IMG/VR virus record: IMGVR_UViG_3300038441_000600
Span: 1-44,045 of that record
Length of the DNA stretch: 44,045 bases
Strand: one strand, 5' to 3'
DNA from: a virus
The number at the start of each line of letters is the position of its first letter. The stretch's first letter is position 1. The position numbers were made by a program, and so were the translations under genes. Shown here one piece after another: positions 31,028 to 38,383 of this stretch. Below the pieces are notes generated by a model. That model was given only the letters and a program-made list of their open reading frames with translations, ran no database searches and was not told the DNA's origin.

Positions 31028-31528
31028 ATGAGCCGCAAGAATAACGCCGCCGAGGAAACCCAGATGGAAGACCAGATGGAAGACCAGACCGAAACCGTCG
31101 AACAGCCCGTCGCCGAAGCTGCGCCGGTCGCCGCCGAGAAGACGACCAAGTCGATCGTTCCTGCCAAGTACGCCGGCAAGTACAAGGGCGGCGGCTCCGA
31201 TCCGCTGGCCGAGTTCATCAAGAGCCAGTCGACCGGCAAGGACGGTTTCGAGTTCACCGCTTTCTTCACGCTCTGCCGTAAGAACGGTCTGCCCGAAGAC
31301 AAGGTCGCTCACTACGAATCGCAGGTCGCCGAAAAGCTCCAGGGCGCCAATGGTCGCGCTCGCATGACGCTCCGCAACATGCTGGCGACGATAGCCCGCA
31401 AGAACGGCAAGCTGATTGCGCTCAACGGCGAGGAAGTCGAAGTGGCGGTCGCCAAGCCCGCAGTTTCCGGCGCCGCTGCTGCCGCTCAGGCATCGGCTGC
31501 AACGGAAGAGCAGACGTCGGCCGAATAA
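31028..31528 (+). CDS. Paralogue 3, diverged GWQGRxRMTGR-type protein, 166 aa
   Basis: ATG 31028 follows AAAGGAGAAGACA. An acidic Gln/Glu-rich N-terminus (QMEDQMEDQTETVEQ) precedes the domain: AKYAGKYKGGGSDPLAEFI, FTLCRKNGLPEDKV, LQGANGRARMTLRNMLATIA, with an Ala-rich tail. The domain aligns by order with paralogues 1 and 2 (KYRxKYA, DWLA, ANGV, GRxRMTxR). It is monocistronic, with its own promoter and a strong hairpin after it, so it is probably abundant. Confidence 0.7.
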   Translation: MSRKNNAAEETQMEDQMEDQTETVEQPVAEAAPVAAEKTTKSIVPAKYAGKYKGGGSDPLAEFIKSQSTGKDGFEFTAFFTLCRKNGLPEDKVAHYESQVAEKLQGANGRARMTLRNMLATIARKNGKLIALNGEEVEVAVAKPAVSGAAAAAQASAATEEQTSAE

Positions 31529-31543
31529 GGTCGCCGTCACTCT

Positions 31544-31574
31544 GGTGCCCGTCGCGTAGAGTTCGACGGGCACC
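31544..31574 (+). terminator. Hairpin after paralogue 3
   Basis: GGTGCCCGTCG (31544-31554) pairs perfectly with CGACGGGCACC (31564-31574), loop 9. No T run follows. It probably ends or protects the paralogue 3 mRNA. Confidence 0.6.
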
Positions 31575-31575
31575 A

Positions 31576-31795
31576 CTATCCCGGTGCATCGTGCAAAGTC
31601 CTAGCCGACTGAACAGGGGTTCAAGTCCCCGACCGGGGCTCTACTTTTCCAAGGGGTGTCTAGGTTCCGCTGTCACGGGGCCGAAAAGTCGGGGGTTGAC
31701 AGACCCTAAAGCTTCGTCTCATAAACGGGCTGAAACGATCTGGCCCCCTTTGAAAAGTAGAGTAGCCGCCTAAGTGGTCACGCACTCTGGCGCTC
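31576..31795 (+). ncRNA. Highly structured non-coding region of unknown class
   Basis: About 220 bases without a gene. A tRNA T-arm-like hairpin GGGG-TTCAAGT-CCCC lies at 31616-31630. An 18-bp helix with one mismatch joins 31639-31656 (CTCTACTTTTCCAAGGGG) to 31745-31762. Inside it are further pairings, including CTGTC with GACAG, CCGA-aaag-TCGG and GGGGCC with GGCCCC. No complete tRNA or tmRNA can be built, since an anticodon arm and tag frame are missing, and no known ribozyme core is recognised. Confidence 0.45.
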
Positions 31796-31841
31796 GAACG
31801 CCCCGAAGGTTTGGCACGCACCTTCGGGGCGTTCTCGTATT
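31796..31841 (+). terminator. Strong terminator
   Basis: GAACGCCCCGAAGGT (31796-31810) pairs perfectly with ACCTTCGGGGCGTTC (31820-31834), loop 9, followed by TCGTATTT. It separates the structured region from the next promoter. Confidence 0.75.
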
Positions 31842-31852
31842 TCCCGGACCCC

Positions 31853-31881
31853 TTGACTGGCCCCCTGCGCCGTGGTATACT
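31853..31881 (+). promoter_or_regulatory. Rightward promoter of the replication accessory genes
   Basis: TTGACT (31853-31858), 17-base spacer ending CGTGG, TATACT (31876-31881). A small hairpin GGTCCG-agag-CGGCCC follows in the leader. Confidence 0.78.
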
Positions 31882-31923
31882 CTAACTACGGTCCGAGAGC
31901 GGCCCGGTACAACGGAGATAACG

Positions 31924-32415
31924 GTGAAAGATTCCACGCTAGAACTAATGGGCAAGATTTGTCGCGGGATGGTCGGACTGGCCGAGATGATCCGCGACGA
32001 CACGGCAGAGGTCACCAAGACCCGTGACCATATCGCCGTCATCAAGCACTACAATCACATACGCATCGCTAATGAAACCATCAAGGAAGCCCGAAAGGCG
32101 CTGGACCAGATGGAAGAGGAACTGTCCCGCGAGACGGTACCCGAGGTGATGCGTGAAAACAGCGTCAAGACCACCACGGTCGAAGGCGTCGGCAGGGTCA
32201 CCATTTCGGCGCGGACGTCCTGTTCCATGATCGACAAAGAGCTCGGCATGGAGTGGCTCACTGCCAACGGCCACGGGGGCATGATTCAGCCCACCGTCAA
32301 CGCCTCTACGCTCGGCGCTTTCGCCAAGTCGCAGATGGAAGAAGGTCGCGAGCTCCCGGTGGACAGGTTCAAGACGAGCCTGATGACCTACACGAGCATC
32401 ACCAAGGTCAAGTAG
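31924..32415 (+). CDS. Conserved phage protein, 163 aa, probable DNA metabolism
   Basis: GTG 31924 behind CGGAGATAAC is the best start; the next ATG would remove 8 residues. Residues 1-85 are helical and likely coiled coil (KALDQMEEELSRETVPEVM). Residues 86-163 form a beta domain (VEGVGRVTISARTSCSMIDK, then MEWLTANGHGGMI and PTVNASTLGAFAKSQME). Proteins of this pattern occur next to replication and recombination genes in podoviruses; the role is unknown. Confidence 0.6.
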   Translation: MKDSTLELMGKICRGMVGLAEMIRDDTAEVTKTRDHIAVIKHYNHIRIANETIKEARKALDQMEEELSRETVPEVMRENSVKTTTVEGVGRVTISARTSCSMIDKELGMEWLTANGHGGMIQPTVNASTLGAFAKSQMEEGRELPVDRFKTSLMTYTSITKVK

Positions 32416-32655
32416 ATGGAACACGATCAGTCCAGCAATTTAAGGGCTGTCGCGCCGCTGCGCAGGTTTCGCGTGCGAGTGTTCGAGAATGACTGCCACT
32501 ACGACGTGTTCGTAACAGCGCACCTCGTGTTCAATAACAAGGATCGCGGCGAGGGCTTAGTTTTTCGCCGCTATTATGAGGACAGCGTCCGCACCGAAAA
32601 GGTCGCTGAATTTGAGCCCGGAACCTTCACCTTCTATGAGGAAGTCGACCAATGA
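32416..32655 (+). CDS. Unknown protein, 79 aa
   Basis: The start is directly after the previous stop and the end overlaps the next gene by 4 bases. The product is beta-rich with FRVRVFENDCHYDVFVTAHL and the C-terminal FEPGTFTFYEEVDQ. Not recognised. Confidence 0.6.
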   Translation: MEHDQSSNLRAVAPLRRFRVRVFENDCHYDVFVTAHLVFNNKDRGEGLVFRRYYEDSVRTEKVAEFEPGTFTFYEEVDQ

Positions 32656-33503
32656 CTGAACTTGTCAAGACCAACACCCAGTTGCCCGCTCACTTGCAGG
32701 GCGTCCAGAAATCCGCCAAGCTCGGCAACGTCGACAGCAGCGACCTGATTCTTCCCCGCGTCAAGCTTCTGCAGGCCGTATCGCCGGAGCTTGACGCTTT
32801 CAACAACGCCAAGAAGGGCGAGTTCTGGCACACTATCGCTGGCGAATCGCTCGGCACGGTTCTGCGCGGCATCCCGATTGTGGTCCGCAAGTCTTATGTC
32901 CTGTGGTCGCCGCGCGGCGATGATCGCGGCGTTCTGGCCCGCGCCAACGACGGGCTCAACTGGGACGCCCCGGCAGGCACCGAGTTCACGGTCAAGCCGA
33001 AAAAGAGCCCCCACAACGTCACCTACAAGCTCGGCGACACCGTTCATGACCGCGTCGACGGCCTGCCCGCCCTTTCGGAGTTTGGCTCGTCCATTCCGGG
33101 CGACACCAATTCGCCCCCGGCAGCGGCGCTCACCTACCAAATCCTCTGGTACTTTCCCGACCTTCCAGGCATGTCGCCCGCGATCATGCTCAACACCCGC
33201 TCGTCGGTGAAGCCCGGCAAGGACCTTATCTCCAAGATCGACATGCGGCCCGTCGACCATTACGCCGGGGCGTACCAGATCAGCATCGCCAAGGAAGTCG
33301 GCGATGATGGCGACTTCTACAACTACCGCTACGCGATGGACGGCTACGCGACCGAGGACGAGTTCACCTTCGCTAAGCAGCTGTTCGAGCGGTTCGGCGG
33401 CGCTGACTGGAAAGCCAACGACGAAGACACCAGCGACGACGACGCCAAGGCAGGCGGCGGCGGCAAGTCGTCGGGCGGCGCAAAAGACAGCAAGAAGTTC
33501 TAG
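32652..33503 (+). CDS. Possible ssDNA-binding protein, 283 aa
   Basis: The 283-residue product has an N-terminal region with LPRVKLLQAVSPELDAFNNA and GTVLRGIPIVVRKSYVLWSP, a central beta region ending ISIAKEVGDDGDFYNYRYAM, and a C-terminal tail that is first acidic (NDEDTSDDDA) and then Gly/Ser/Lys-rich. A beta core plus acidic tail and a place between primase-helicase and polymerase suggest a phage ssDNA-binding protein, but no diagnostic OB-fold motif is visible. Confidence 0.5.
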   Translation: MTELVKTNTQLPAHLQGVQKSAKLGNVDSSDLILPRVKLLQAVSPELDAFNNAKKGEFWHTIAGESLGTVLRGIPIVVRKSYVLWSPRGDDRGVLARANDGLNWDAPAGTEFTVKPKKSPHNVTYKLGDTVHDRVDGLPALSEFGSSIPGDTNSPPAAALTYQILWYFPDLPGMSPAIMLNTRSSVKPGKDLISKIDMRPVDHYAGAYQISIAKEVGDDGDFYNYRYAMDGYATEDEFTFAKQLFERFGGADWKANDEDTSDDDAKAGGGGKSSGGAKDSKKF

Positions 33504-33514
33504 CAGCAGAGCCG

Positions 33515-33685
33515 GGTCGACAAAGCGACCGTAAAGCTGCCCTACTCGGTTGGTGCGCCGTCGATGGCCACCTTGAACCAGATCAGACGGAGCCGGTAGG
33601 GCGGCAGGTGGACAGGCAAGGCAGGCGTTTACGCCACAGCTAGACGGGGCAGGAATTGGCGCTAGTCGCATCTCTTTCCTGCCCC
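33515..33685 (+). ncRNA. Structured intergenic RNA before the polymerase block
   Basis: Three folded parts occupy the 200-base gap. First, GGTCG (33515-33519) pairs with CGACC (33526-33530). Second, a long bulged hairpin joins GCTGCCCTAC (33536-33545) plus CGG to CCG plus GTAGGGCGGC (33596-33605), with CCGTC/GACGG inside it. Third, GGGGCAGGAA (33646-33655) pairs with TTCCTGCCCC (33676-33685), just before the GGAGG of the next gene. It could be a leader RNA, a processing site or a small RNA with terminator. Confidence 0.5.
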
Positions 33686-33704
33686 ACTCCTTTCGGAGGT
33701 AATC

Positions 33705-33950
33705 ATGGCAATGTACCCCATAAACACGCCGCTCGAAAAGTGGCTCACCATCTGGGTTTTCCACGAGGTGGAACGCATCGTAGACGCGAAGTCTAAGGCG
33801 AAAGAACGCTTCAAGTTCTCTGGTATGTCTCCTGAGCAGCGGCGGGCAGCTGGGCTTCCCACCAATCGCGAGGCGGCAATCGCCTACATCAAGCAACAGT
33901 GCGCAGACCGCATCGAGGTCGACGAGGTGGGCAACACATGGCTGAGGTAG
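33705..33950 (+). CDS. Unknown protein, 81 aa
   Basis: ATG 33705 follows CGGAGGTAATC, a strong ribosome-binding site that includes a CCTTTCGGAGG word. The helical, basic product reads MAMYPINTPLEKWLTIWVFH and EVERIVDAKSKAKERFKFSG. It precedes the polymerase gene. Not recognised. Confidence 0.6.
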   Translation: MAMYPINTPLEKWLTIWVFHEVERIVDAKSKAKERFKFSGMSPEQRRAAGLPTNREAAIAYIKQQCADRIEVDEVGNTWLR

Positions 33951-34132
33951 GCGGTGCCAATGTCCTCAAAAGCGTGAAGCTAGCCAACGCCAAGTTGCGC
34001 AGGCTCCGCGATCAGTTTCGCACATACAGGGGCCTCGAAAACAACTACAGTAAGAAAGCTTCAAGGAAGCTCCAGGAGATAGCGATGACCCGCCATCTGA
34101 TGAAAGAGAATGGGATACCAGAAGATGAGTGA
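33938..34132 (+). CDS. Small basic protein, 64 aa
   Basis: ATG 33938 lies inside the end of the preceding gene, and the end overlaps the polymerase start. The product is strongly basic and helical (VKLANAKLRRLRDQFRTYRG). It may bind nucleic acid or the polymerase, but nothing shows this directly. Confidence 0.55.
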   Translation: MAEVGGANVLKSVKLANAKLRRLRDQFRTYRGLENNYSKKASRKLQEIAMTRHLMKENGIPEDE

Positions 34133-35951
34133 CTATCTCGACGCAATTGACCCCGAACTAGCGCTGATGATCGTGCGGGAAAGTAAGGTGATCGCCTATG
34201 ACACCGAAACTTCCGGCCTTGTCCACGGCGTTGCCTTCATCTGCGGGTATGTCATCACCGATCACTCGCACTCCCTTTACATTCCGGTCCGCCACGAGGG
34301 CGGCGGCAACATTCCGTTCGTCGAGGAATTCGAGCAGGAGCTCAACGCGGCGTTTCAAGAGCGCGGGCGTCTCGGCCTTCGCACGGTCGGTCACAACCTT
34401 GGCTTCGATCTGCGCATGTCGGCGTGGCACAACGTCTGGCCCCAAAGCCCCCTCGAAGACACGTTGATCAATGAAGGTCTGATCGACGACCGGACCATCG
34501 GTTACGGCCTCGACGACTGTTGCCGCAGACACCAAGTCACCGCCAAGAAGGGCGACGAGCTCTACCGCGCTATCGCTGAGAGGTTCGGCGGAATCCCCGA
34601 TCGCAAACAGATGGCTAACTTCTGGCGGATGCCGGGGGACCAATTCGAAGTGGTGGACTACGCCACGGGTGACGGCGTGTCGACGTTGGAGTTGTGGTCG
34701 TCACAGAACGTGCTGCTCGACCAAGAACAGCTGAGGGTTCCGTGGCAGCTGGAGTGCGACCTCCTGCCCTACCTCGCCCGCATGCACAGACGCGGAATCC
34801 GAATTGACGCCGACTACGCCGAAAGGGTGGAGGACGACCTCAAGGATCAGATCAAGGAAGCCAGTTCCGTATTTTCGGCGGGTTTCAACGTCCGGTCCCC
34901 CAAGGAAGTCGAGGCGCTGTATCGGGCCAACGGCTACGGCGACGACTCCTTCGATCGCACGGATACCGGCAAGGTTTCCTTCACCGAAAGCTGGCTCGAA
35001 ACTAATGAGATCGGCAGCAGCATCCTCGGCGTTCGCCGTCTGGAAAAGGCGCGCGACAGCTTTATCGCCCCGCTCGCCGTCACCAACAACATCGCTGGGC
35101 GGGTTCACGCCACGCTCAATCAGTCCAAATCCGACGAATACGGCGTTGCTGGTTCCCGCCTCTCCTGCTCGGTCCCCAATCTCCAGGCGTTCCCCAAGCG
35201 CAACAAGCAGGTCGGCAAGGTCGTGCGCCGCCTAGTCATTGCTGATGACGGTATGTTGCTGGAGGAAGGCGATGCGATGCAGCAGGAGCCGCGCTTCTTT
35301 GCCCATTACAGTGAAGACGAGGCGCTGCTTCACGGCTACAACACCGACCCGTCCTTCTCGGTCCACCATCGCGCCAACGACATGATGTTCGACGGGCAGG
35401 AGTACGATAAGGCCAAGCGCATGGCCATGGGCATCCTTTCGATGATGTACCCCAGGGCGCTGGCTGGCCATCTGCGCATCAGCGTCAAGGAAGCCTCGGC
35501 GCTGCGGCAAAAGTTCCTCTACGAGGCGTTCCCCGCGATCGGCCAGTTCCAAAAGGACGTGGTCAGTGTATTCGAGAGCCGGGGTTATGTTCGCTCGATC
35601 CTAGGCCGAAAAGCGAGGCTGGAGACGAGCAAGTGGGCGTACAAGGGCGTGTCGCGCGTGATCCAGAACAGCGGCGGCGACCATATCAAGACGTGCATTC
35701 TGCGCGCCTGCCAGTACGAGGACGCCTACCCCGACTTGGTTCAAATCCTACTGTCCATTCACGACTCCGTTATGTGGCAGCGCGACCCGGCCCACTCCCC
35801 CAAGGAGTTGGTGCGCGTAATGGAGAACGTGCCGCACGAGCCGCAGTTCAACCTCCGCCTGCCCATTCCTTTCGAGGTGGGCTCCGCTCGCAACTGGTCG
35901 GACGCGTCGTACGGCCCCAAGATCAAGGATAAGATGGGATGGCAAATCTAG
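34110..35951 (+). CDS. dpoZ: Family A DNA polymerase with 3'-5' exonuclease (DpoZ-like)
   Basis: The 613-residue product has an intact exonuclease: AYDTETSGL (Exo I, about residues 29-37), TVGHNLGFDLRM (Exo II) and DYATGDGVSTL (Exo III). The polymerase motifs follow: A (EEGDAMQQEPRFFAHYSED), B (EYDKAKRMAMGILSMMYP) and C (LSIHDSVMWQ). Motif A is altered from the usual DYSQIELR. ATG 34125, which overlaps the previous stop, is an alternative start five codons in. Linkage to PurZ, MazZ and DatZ suggests the DpoZ group, which copies 2-aminoadenine DNA; the proof-reading domain may help exclude A. The subgroup call is inferred from context. Confidence 0.85.
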   Translation: MGYQKMSDYLDAIDPELALMIVRESKVIAYDTETSGLVHGVAFICGYVITDHSHSLYIPVRHEGGGNIPFVEEFEQELNAAFQERGRLGLRTVGHNLGFDLRMSAWHNVWPQSPLEDTLINEGLIDDRTIGYGLDDCCRRHQVTAKKGDELYRAIAERFGGIPDRKQMANFWRMPGDQFEVVDYATGDGVSTLELWSSQNVLLDQEQLRVPWQLECDLLPYLARMHRRGIRIDADYAERVEDDLKDQIKEASSVFSAGFNVRSPKEVEALYRANGYGDDSFDRTDTGKVSFTESWLETNEIGSSILGVRRLEKARDSFIAPLAVTNNIAGRVHATLNQSKSDEYGVAGSRLSCSVPNLQAFPKRNKQVGKVVRRLVIADDGMLLEEGDAMQQEPRFFAHYSEDEALLHGYNTDPSFSVHHRANDMMFDGQEYDKAKRMAMGILSMMYPRALAGHLRISVKEASALRQKFLYEAFPAIGQFQKDVVSVFESRGYVRSILGRKARLETSKWAYKGVSRVIQNSGGDHIKTCILRACQYEDAYPDLVQILLSIHDSVMWQRDPAHSPKELVRVMENVPHEPQFNLRLPIPFEVGSARNWSDASYGPKIKDKMGWQI

Positions 35952-36298
35952 GCAACTCGATTCGTCCGAAAGGTAAGTCGTTCCACAGCATCATGCGGGC
36001 TGTTATGGCGGCGATATCCGAGCCAGACACAAGCGTGGTCCACATCAGCGACTCCCTTCACACAGCGCGGCATCACATGCAATACGCGGCCCACATCGTT
36101 CAGCCGCTTGGCGAGTTCGCCAAAGTGCGCCTGACAGACATGTGGATTGTGTTCGACAACGGGTCGCGAGTCAACTTTGTGTCGGGGCGTGACACCTACT
36201 GGGTAAAGGGCAACCGGCACCGCAGATTCTTCATCGACCATTACGCGTTCGAAGAGGGGTTGACACCGGTTGAGCTCCGTGGTAAAGTGGAGGTGTAG
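35939..36298 (+). CDS. Unknown protein, 119 aa
   Basis: Overlaps the polymerase end by 13 bases. The product has an N-terminal helix (SFHSIMRAVMAAISEPDTS), a middle reading FAKVRLTDMWIVFDNGSRVN and a basic segment GNRHRRFFIDHYAF. Its last codons contain a promoter-like sequence. Function unknown. Confidence 0.6.
   Translation: MANLGNSIRPKGKSFHSIMRAVMAAISEPDTSVVHISDSLHTARHHMQYAAHIVQPLGEFAKVRLTDMWIVFDNGSRVNFVSGRDTYWVKGNRHRRFFIDHYAFEEGLTPVELRGKVEV
36260..36288 (+). promoter_or_regulatory. Putative promoter ahead of the Z-nucleotide genes
   Basis: TTGACA (36260-36265), 17-base spacer ending CGTGG, TAAAGT (36283-36288). It lies inside the end of a gene. The predicted start near 36295 leaves no ribosome-binding site for the gene at 36302, so it would serve VRR-NUC, PurZ, MazZ and DatZ downstream. 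Confidence 0.6.
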
Positions 36299-36301
36299 GG
36301 G

Positions 36302-36532
36302 ATGGTAGTCCGGCCTAATGACCCAACCGTGGCGATTGAGGGGAAAATTGAGCACAAAGCACCGAAATCGTACCTTATGGAACTTACGCTCGGTGGCCGC
36401 TATTTCGTGCCGTTTTCTCAGATACTCGGCGGCATGGACGGTATCGGTGACCCGGACGGCCACGGCAATTTCCAAATCGAAGTCTCGCAGTGGTGGTGGG
36501 ACAGGAAAACGGAGGTAGAGGATACGCGATGA
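36302..36532 (+). CDS. Unknown protein, 76 aa
   Basis: GGAGG lies 7 bases before ATG 36302. The beta-rich product (VAIEGKIEHKAPKSYLMELT) ends with a Trp cluster (SQWWWDRKTE). It overlaps the nuclease gene as ATGA. Not recognised. Confidence 0.55.
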   Translation: MVVRPNDPTVAIEGKIEHKAPKSYLMELTLGGRYFVPFSQILGGMDGIGDPDGHGNFQIEVSQWWWDRKTEVEDTR

Positions 36533-36912
36533 AGCCGGAAGCGAAAGCTAAGAACGCGATTGTCGACGCCTTCCAGGAGGGTGGGCATTATGCGCGCCGC
36601 TTCGAGGATCAGTTCTATGTCGGTTTCCCCGATATGATACTGATACCTCGCGGCTATCCGGCTTTCTTCACCGAGGCTAAGATTGTCGACGGGCTGCAAT
36701 TCAAGCCCCGACTTCGGCAATGGGTTGAGCTTGACCGGCTGTCCCTTTCGCCGAAGCACGTGATTCCCACAATGTTGGGGGTAAAGGCGGGTGTCCACTA
36801 CCTGCACAAGTTCGCCAAAATCGTGCACATTGTCGACTGCGTAAAGCAGCGGGATGGCGAACACATAGTGGATTTGTTCAAGCGATACTACCACGAAAGG
36901 ATGGAATTATGA
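36529..36912 (+). CDS. VRR-NUC family nuclease, 127 aa
   Basis: This small PD-(D/E)XK enzyme has an N-terminal helix (KAKNAIVDAFQEGGHYARRF), then the active-site motif GFPDMILI followed by FFTEAK, and a C-terminal basic helix. Phage VRR-NUC proteins are structure-specific nucleases often found next to SNF2-like helicases and polymerases, as here. Overlaps on both sides (ATGA) tie it to the Z-gene unit. Confidence 0.85.
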   Translation: MKPEAKAKNAIVDAFQEGGHYARRFEDQFYVGFPDMILIPRGYPAFFTEAKIVDGLQFKPRLRQWVELDRLSLSPKHVIPTMLGVKAGVHYLHKFAKIVHIVDCVKQRDGEHIVDLFKRYYHERMEL

Positions 36913-37307
36913 GTGACAACAAACGCGTTGCCGGTGACCTCATCACCCAAGCGGCCAAGACAGTCCTGAAAGACCGCCCCGGCGTCCACGGGTCGGTTGA
37001 AAACAGCTTCCAGATGATCGCCGACCTCTGGAACGTGCGTATCGCCCACAAGCGCGCCATTCACGGCAGCGATGCTCTGCTCAACCCGGCTGACGTGGCG
37101 CAGTTCATGGCCGACCTCAAGTCGTGCCGCACCTCTTACGGCGACCCGATGAACGCTGACAACTTCGTCGACGGCATCGGCTACCTCGCCTTGGCGGGCA
37201 TGCTCACCTTGCCCGACCCAGACGCTTCCAAATCGGTGGGGGACGAGCTCGAAAAAGAGTTCCCGCCAATAAGCGGCAAGACCGTTCACACCAACATCAA
37301 CGCGTAA
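36909..37307 (+). CDS. DUF6378-like phage protein, 132 aa
   Basis: The product has a helical core with WNVRIAHKRAIHGSDALLNP, SCRTSYGDPMNADNFVDGIG and YLALAG, the pattern of small phage proteins annotated DUF6378. It begins in an overlap with the nuclease gene. An E/K-rich C-terminus follows. The function of the family is not known to me; conserved linkage with nucleotide metabolism genes is suggestive. Confidence 0.65.
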   Translation: MSDNKRVAGDLITQAAKTVLKDRPGVHGSVENSFQMIADLWNVRIAHKRAIHGSDALLNPADVAQFMADLKSCRTSYGDPMNADNFVDGIGYLALAGMLTLPDPDASKSVGDELEKEFPPISGKTVHTNINA

Positions 37308-37318
37308 GGACACGACAA

Positions 37319-38383
37319 ATGCACAGCGTCCCCTTGTTCGAAGCGACCGGAGCTCACGTTCTGGTCGATGGTCAATACGGCTCCACGGGCAAGGGGGTGC
37401 TGGCCGCTTGGCTGGCACTCAGGGCCATGGAGCGGGGTATCGTTTTCGACACTGTCGTCAGCAATGCCGGTCCGAACTCTGGTCACACGTTTTACCACGG
37501 CAGCGAAAAGCACGTCCTGAAACAGCTGCCCACGTTCGCCGTAGCGTCCTACCTTCTCCACAACGAGGACTTCGCTCCGGACGTCGTCCTTTCGGCGGGC
37601 GCGATCATCGACCCTATTCAGCTGGGCGTCGAGGCCGAAAAGTACCCCGGCATCACGATCCATGTTCACCCCAATGCGGCGGTCATCACCGCCGAGGACC
37701 GGGCGGCGGAGCATTCCGGCACCATAGCCGCCGTGGCTGGTACCCGAAGTGGCACTGGCGCGGCGCTAGCCCGGAAGGTGCAGCGGGACCCCAAGGCGGT
37801 GGTAGCGGGTGCGAGGCTGCCGGTCCAGATGACCTCGCAGCCCAACATCAAGGTCGCCGCCGTTGAGCACGACGCCTACAACGATCGGGTGTTCGTCGAG
37901 GTGAGCCAGGGTTTTTCGTTGGGCATTAACCAGCCGTTCTATCCGAAGGTCACGAGCAGGGAGTGCACCGTTGCACAAGCCATCGCTGATGCTGGTATTC
38001 CGCCGAGGCACGTCACCAAGACTTACCTATCGCTTCGTACTTTTCCGATACGCGTCGGCAACGTGGATGGGCACGACAGCGGGGACTGGTACCCCGATCA
38101 GGTTGAAACTGACTGGGTCGCGCTCGGTGTCGAACCAGAACTCACCACCGTCACCCAGAGGGTGAGGCGTGTCGCAACATGGTCCGAGGAACAATTCCTC
38201 GATGCCTGCCGTGCCAATGACCCGGACATTGTGTTCCTGAACTTCCTCAACTATATTGATGACGTGGAAGTTCGCATGCGGTTCATCGACGGCGTTGCCG
38301 ATCTTCGGGACAACCTGCCCCGCTGGTACGATATCTACGGCAGCACCGGCCCCAAGTCGGAGGACGTAAGCTACTATGGTTAA
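37319..38383 (+). CDS. purZ: PurZ: phage adenylosuccinate synthetase homologue for 2-aminoadenine synthesis
   Basis: The 354-residue product is a shortened PurA-type enzyme. The nucleotide-binding loop reads DGQYGSTGKG (residues 17-26), where host PurA has GDEGKGK. The catalytic Asp of PurA is replaced by Ser22, the hallmark of PurZ, which accepts dGMP in place of IMP. VSNAGPNSGHTFYHG and VLKQLP correspond to the NAGHT region, and GTRSGTGAALARKVQRD to the GTTxRGIGP loop. It would join dGMP and aspartate to make the precursor of dZMP. RBS AAGGACACGACAA. The gene overlaps the MazG-like gene by 8 bases. Confidence 0.93.
   Translation: MHSVPLFEATGAHVLVDGQYGSTGKGVLAAWLALRAMERGIVFDTVVSNAGPNSGHTFYHGSEKHVLKQLPTFAVASYLLHNEDFAPDVVLSAGAIIDPIQLGVEAEKYPGITIHVHPNAAVITAEDRAAEHSGTIAAVAGTRSGTGAALARKVQRDPKAVVAGARLPVQMTSQPNIKVAAVEHDAYNDRVFVEVSQGFSLGINQPFYPKVTSRECTVAQAIADAGIPPRHVTKTYLSLRTFPIRVGNVDGHDSGDWYPDQVETDWVALGVEPELTTVTQRVRRVATWSEEQFLDACRANDPDIVFLNFLNYIDDVEVRMRFIDGVADLRDNLPRWYDIYGSTGPKSEDVSYYG

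Noticed and set aside
31580-31640. tRNA gene with T arm GGGG-TTCAAGT-CCCC
   Set aside because: The acceptor and T arm can be drawn, but there is no D arm, the anticodon loop has no U before the anticodon, and the total is only about 58 bases.
31694-31722. TTGACA in the structured region as a promoter
   Set aside because: No acceptable -10 lies 16-18 bases downstream.
31670-31765. Permuted two-piece tmRNA
   Set aside because: GGGGCCG and a GGGTTGAC resemble the tmRNA 5' end, but no tag reading frame ending in Ala-Ala-stop and no matching acceptor strand with CCA are present.
32634-33896. 420-codon minus-strand frame
   Set aside because: It spans a plus-strand gene and a structured gap, with Leu/Val/Arg bias typical of antisense frames.
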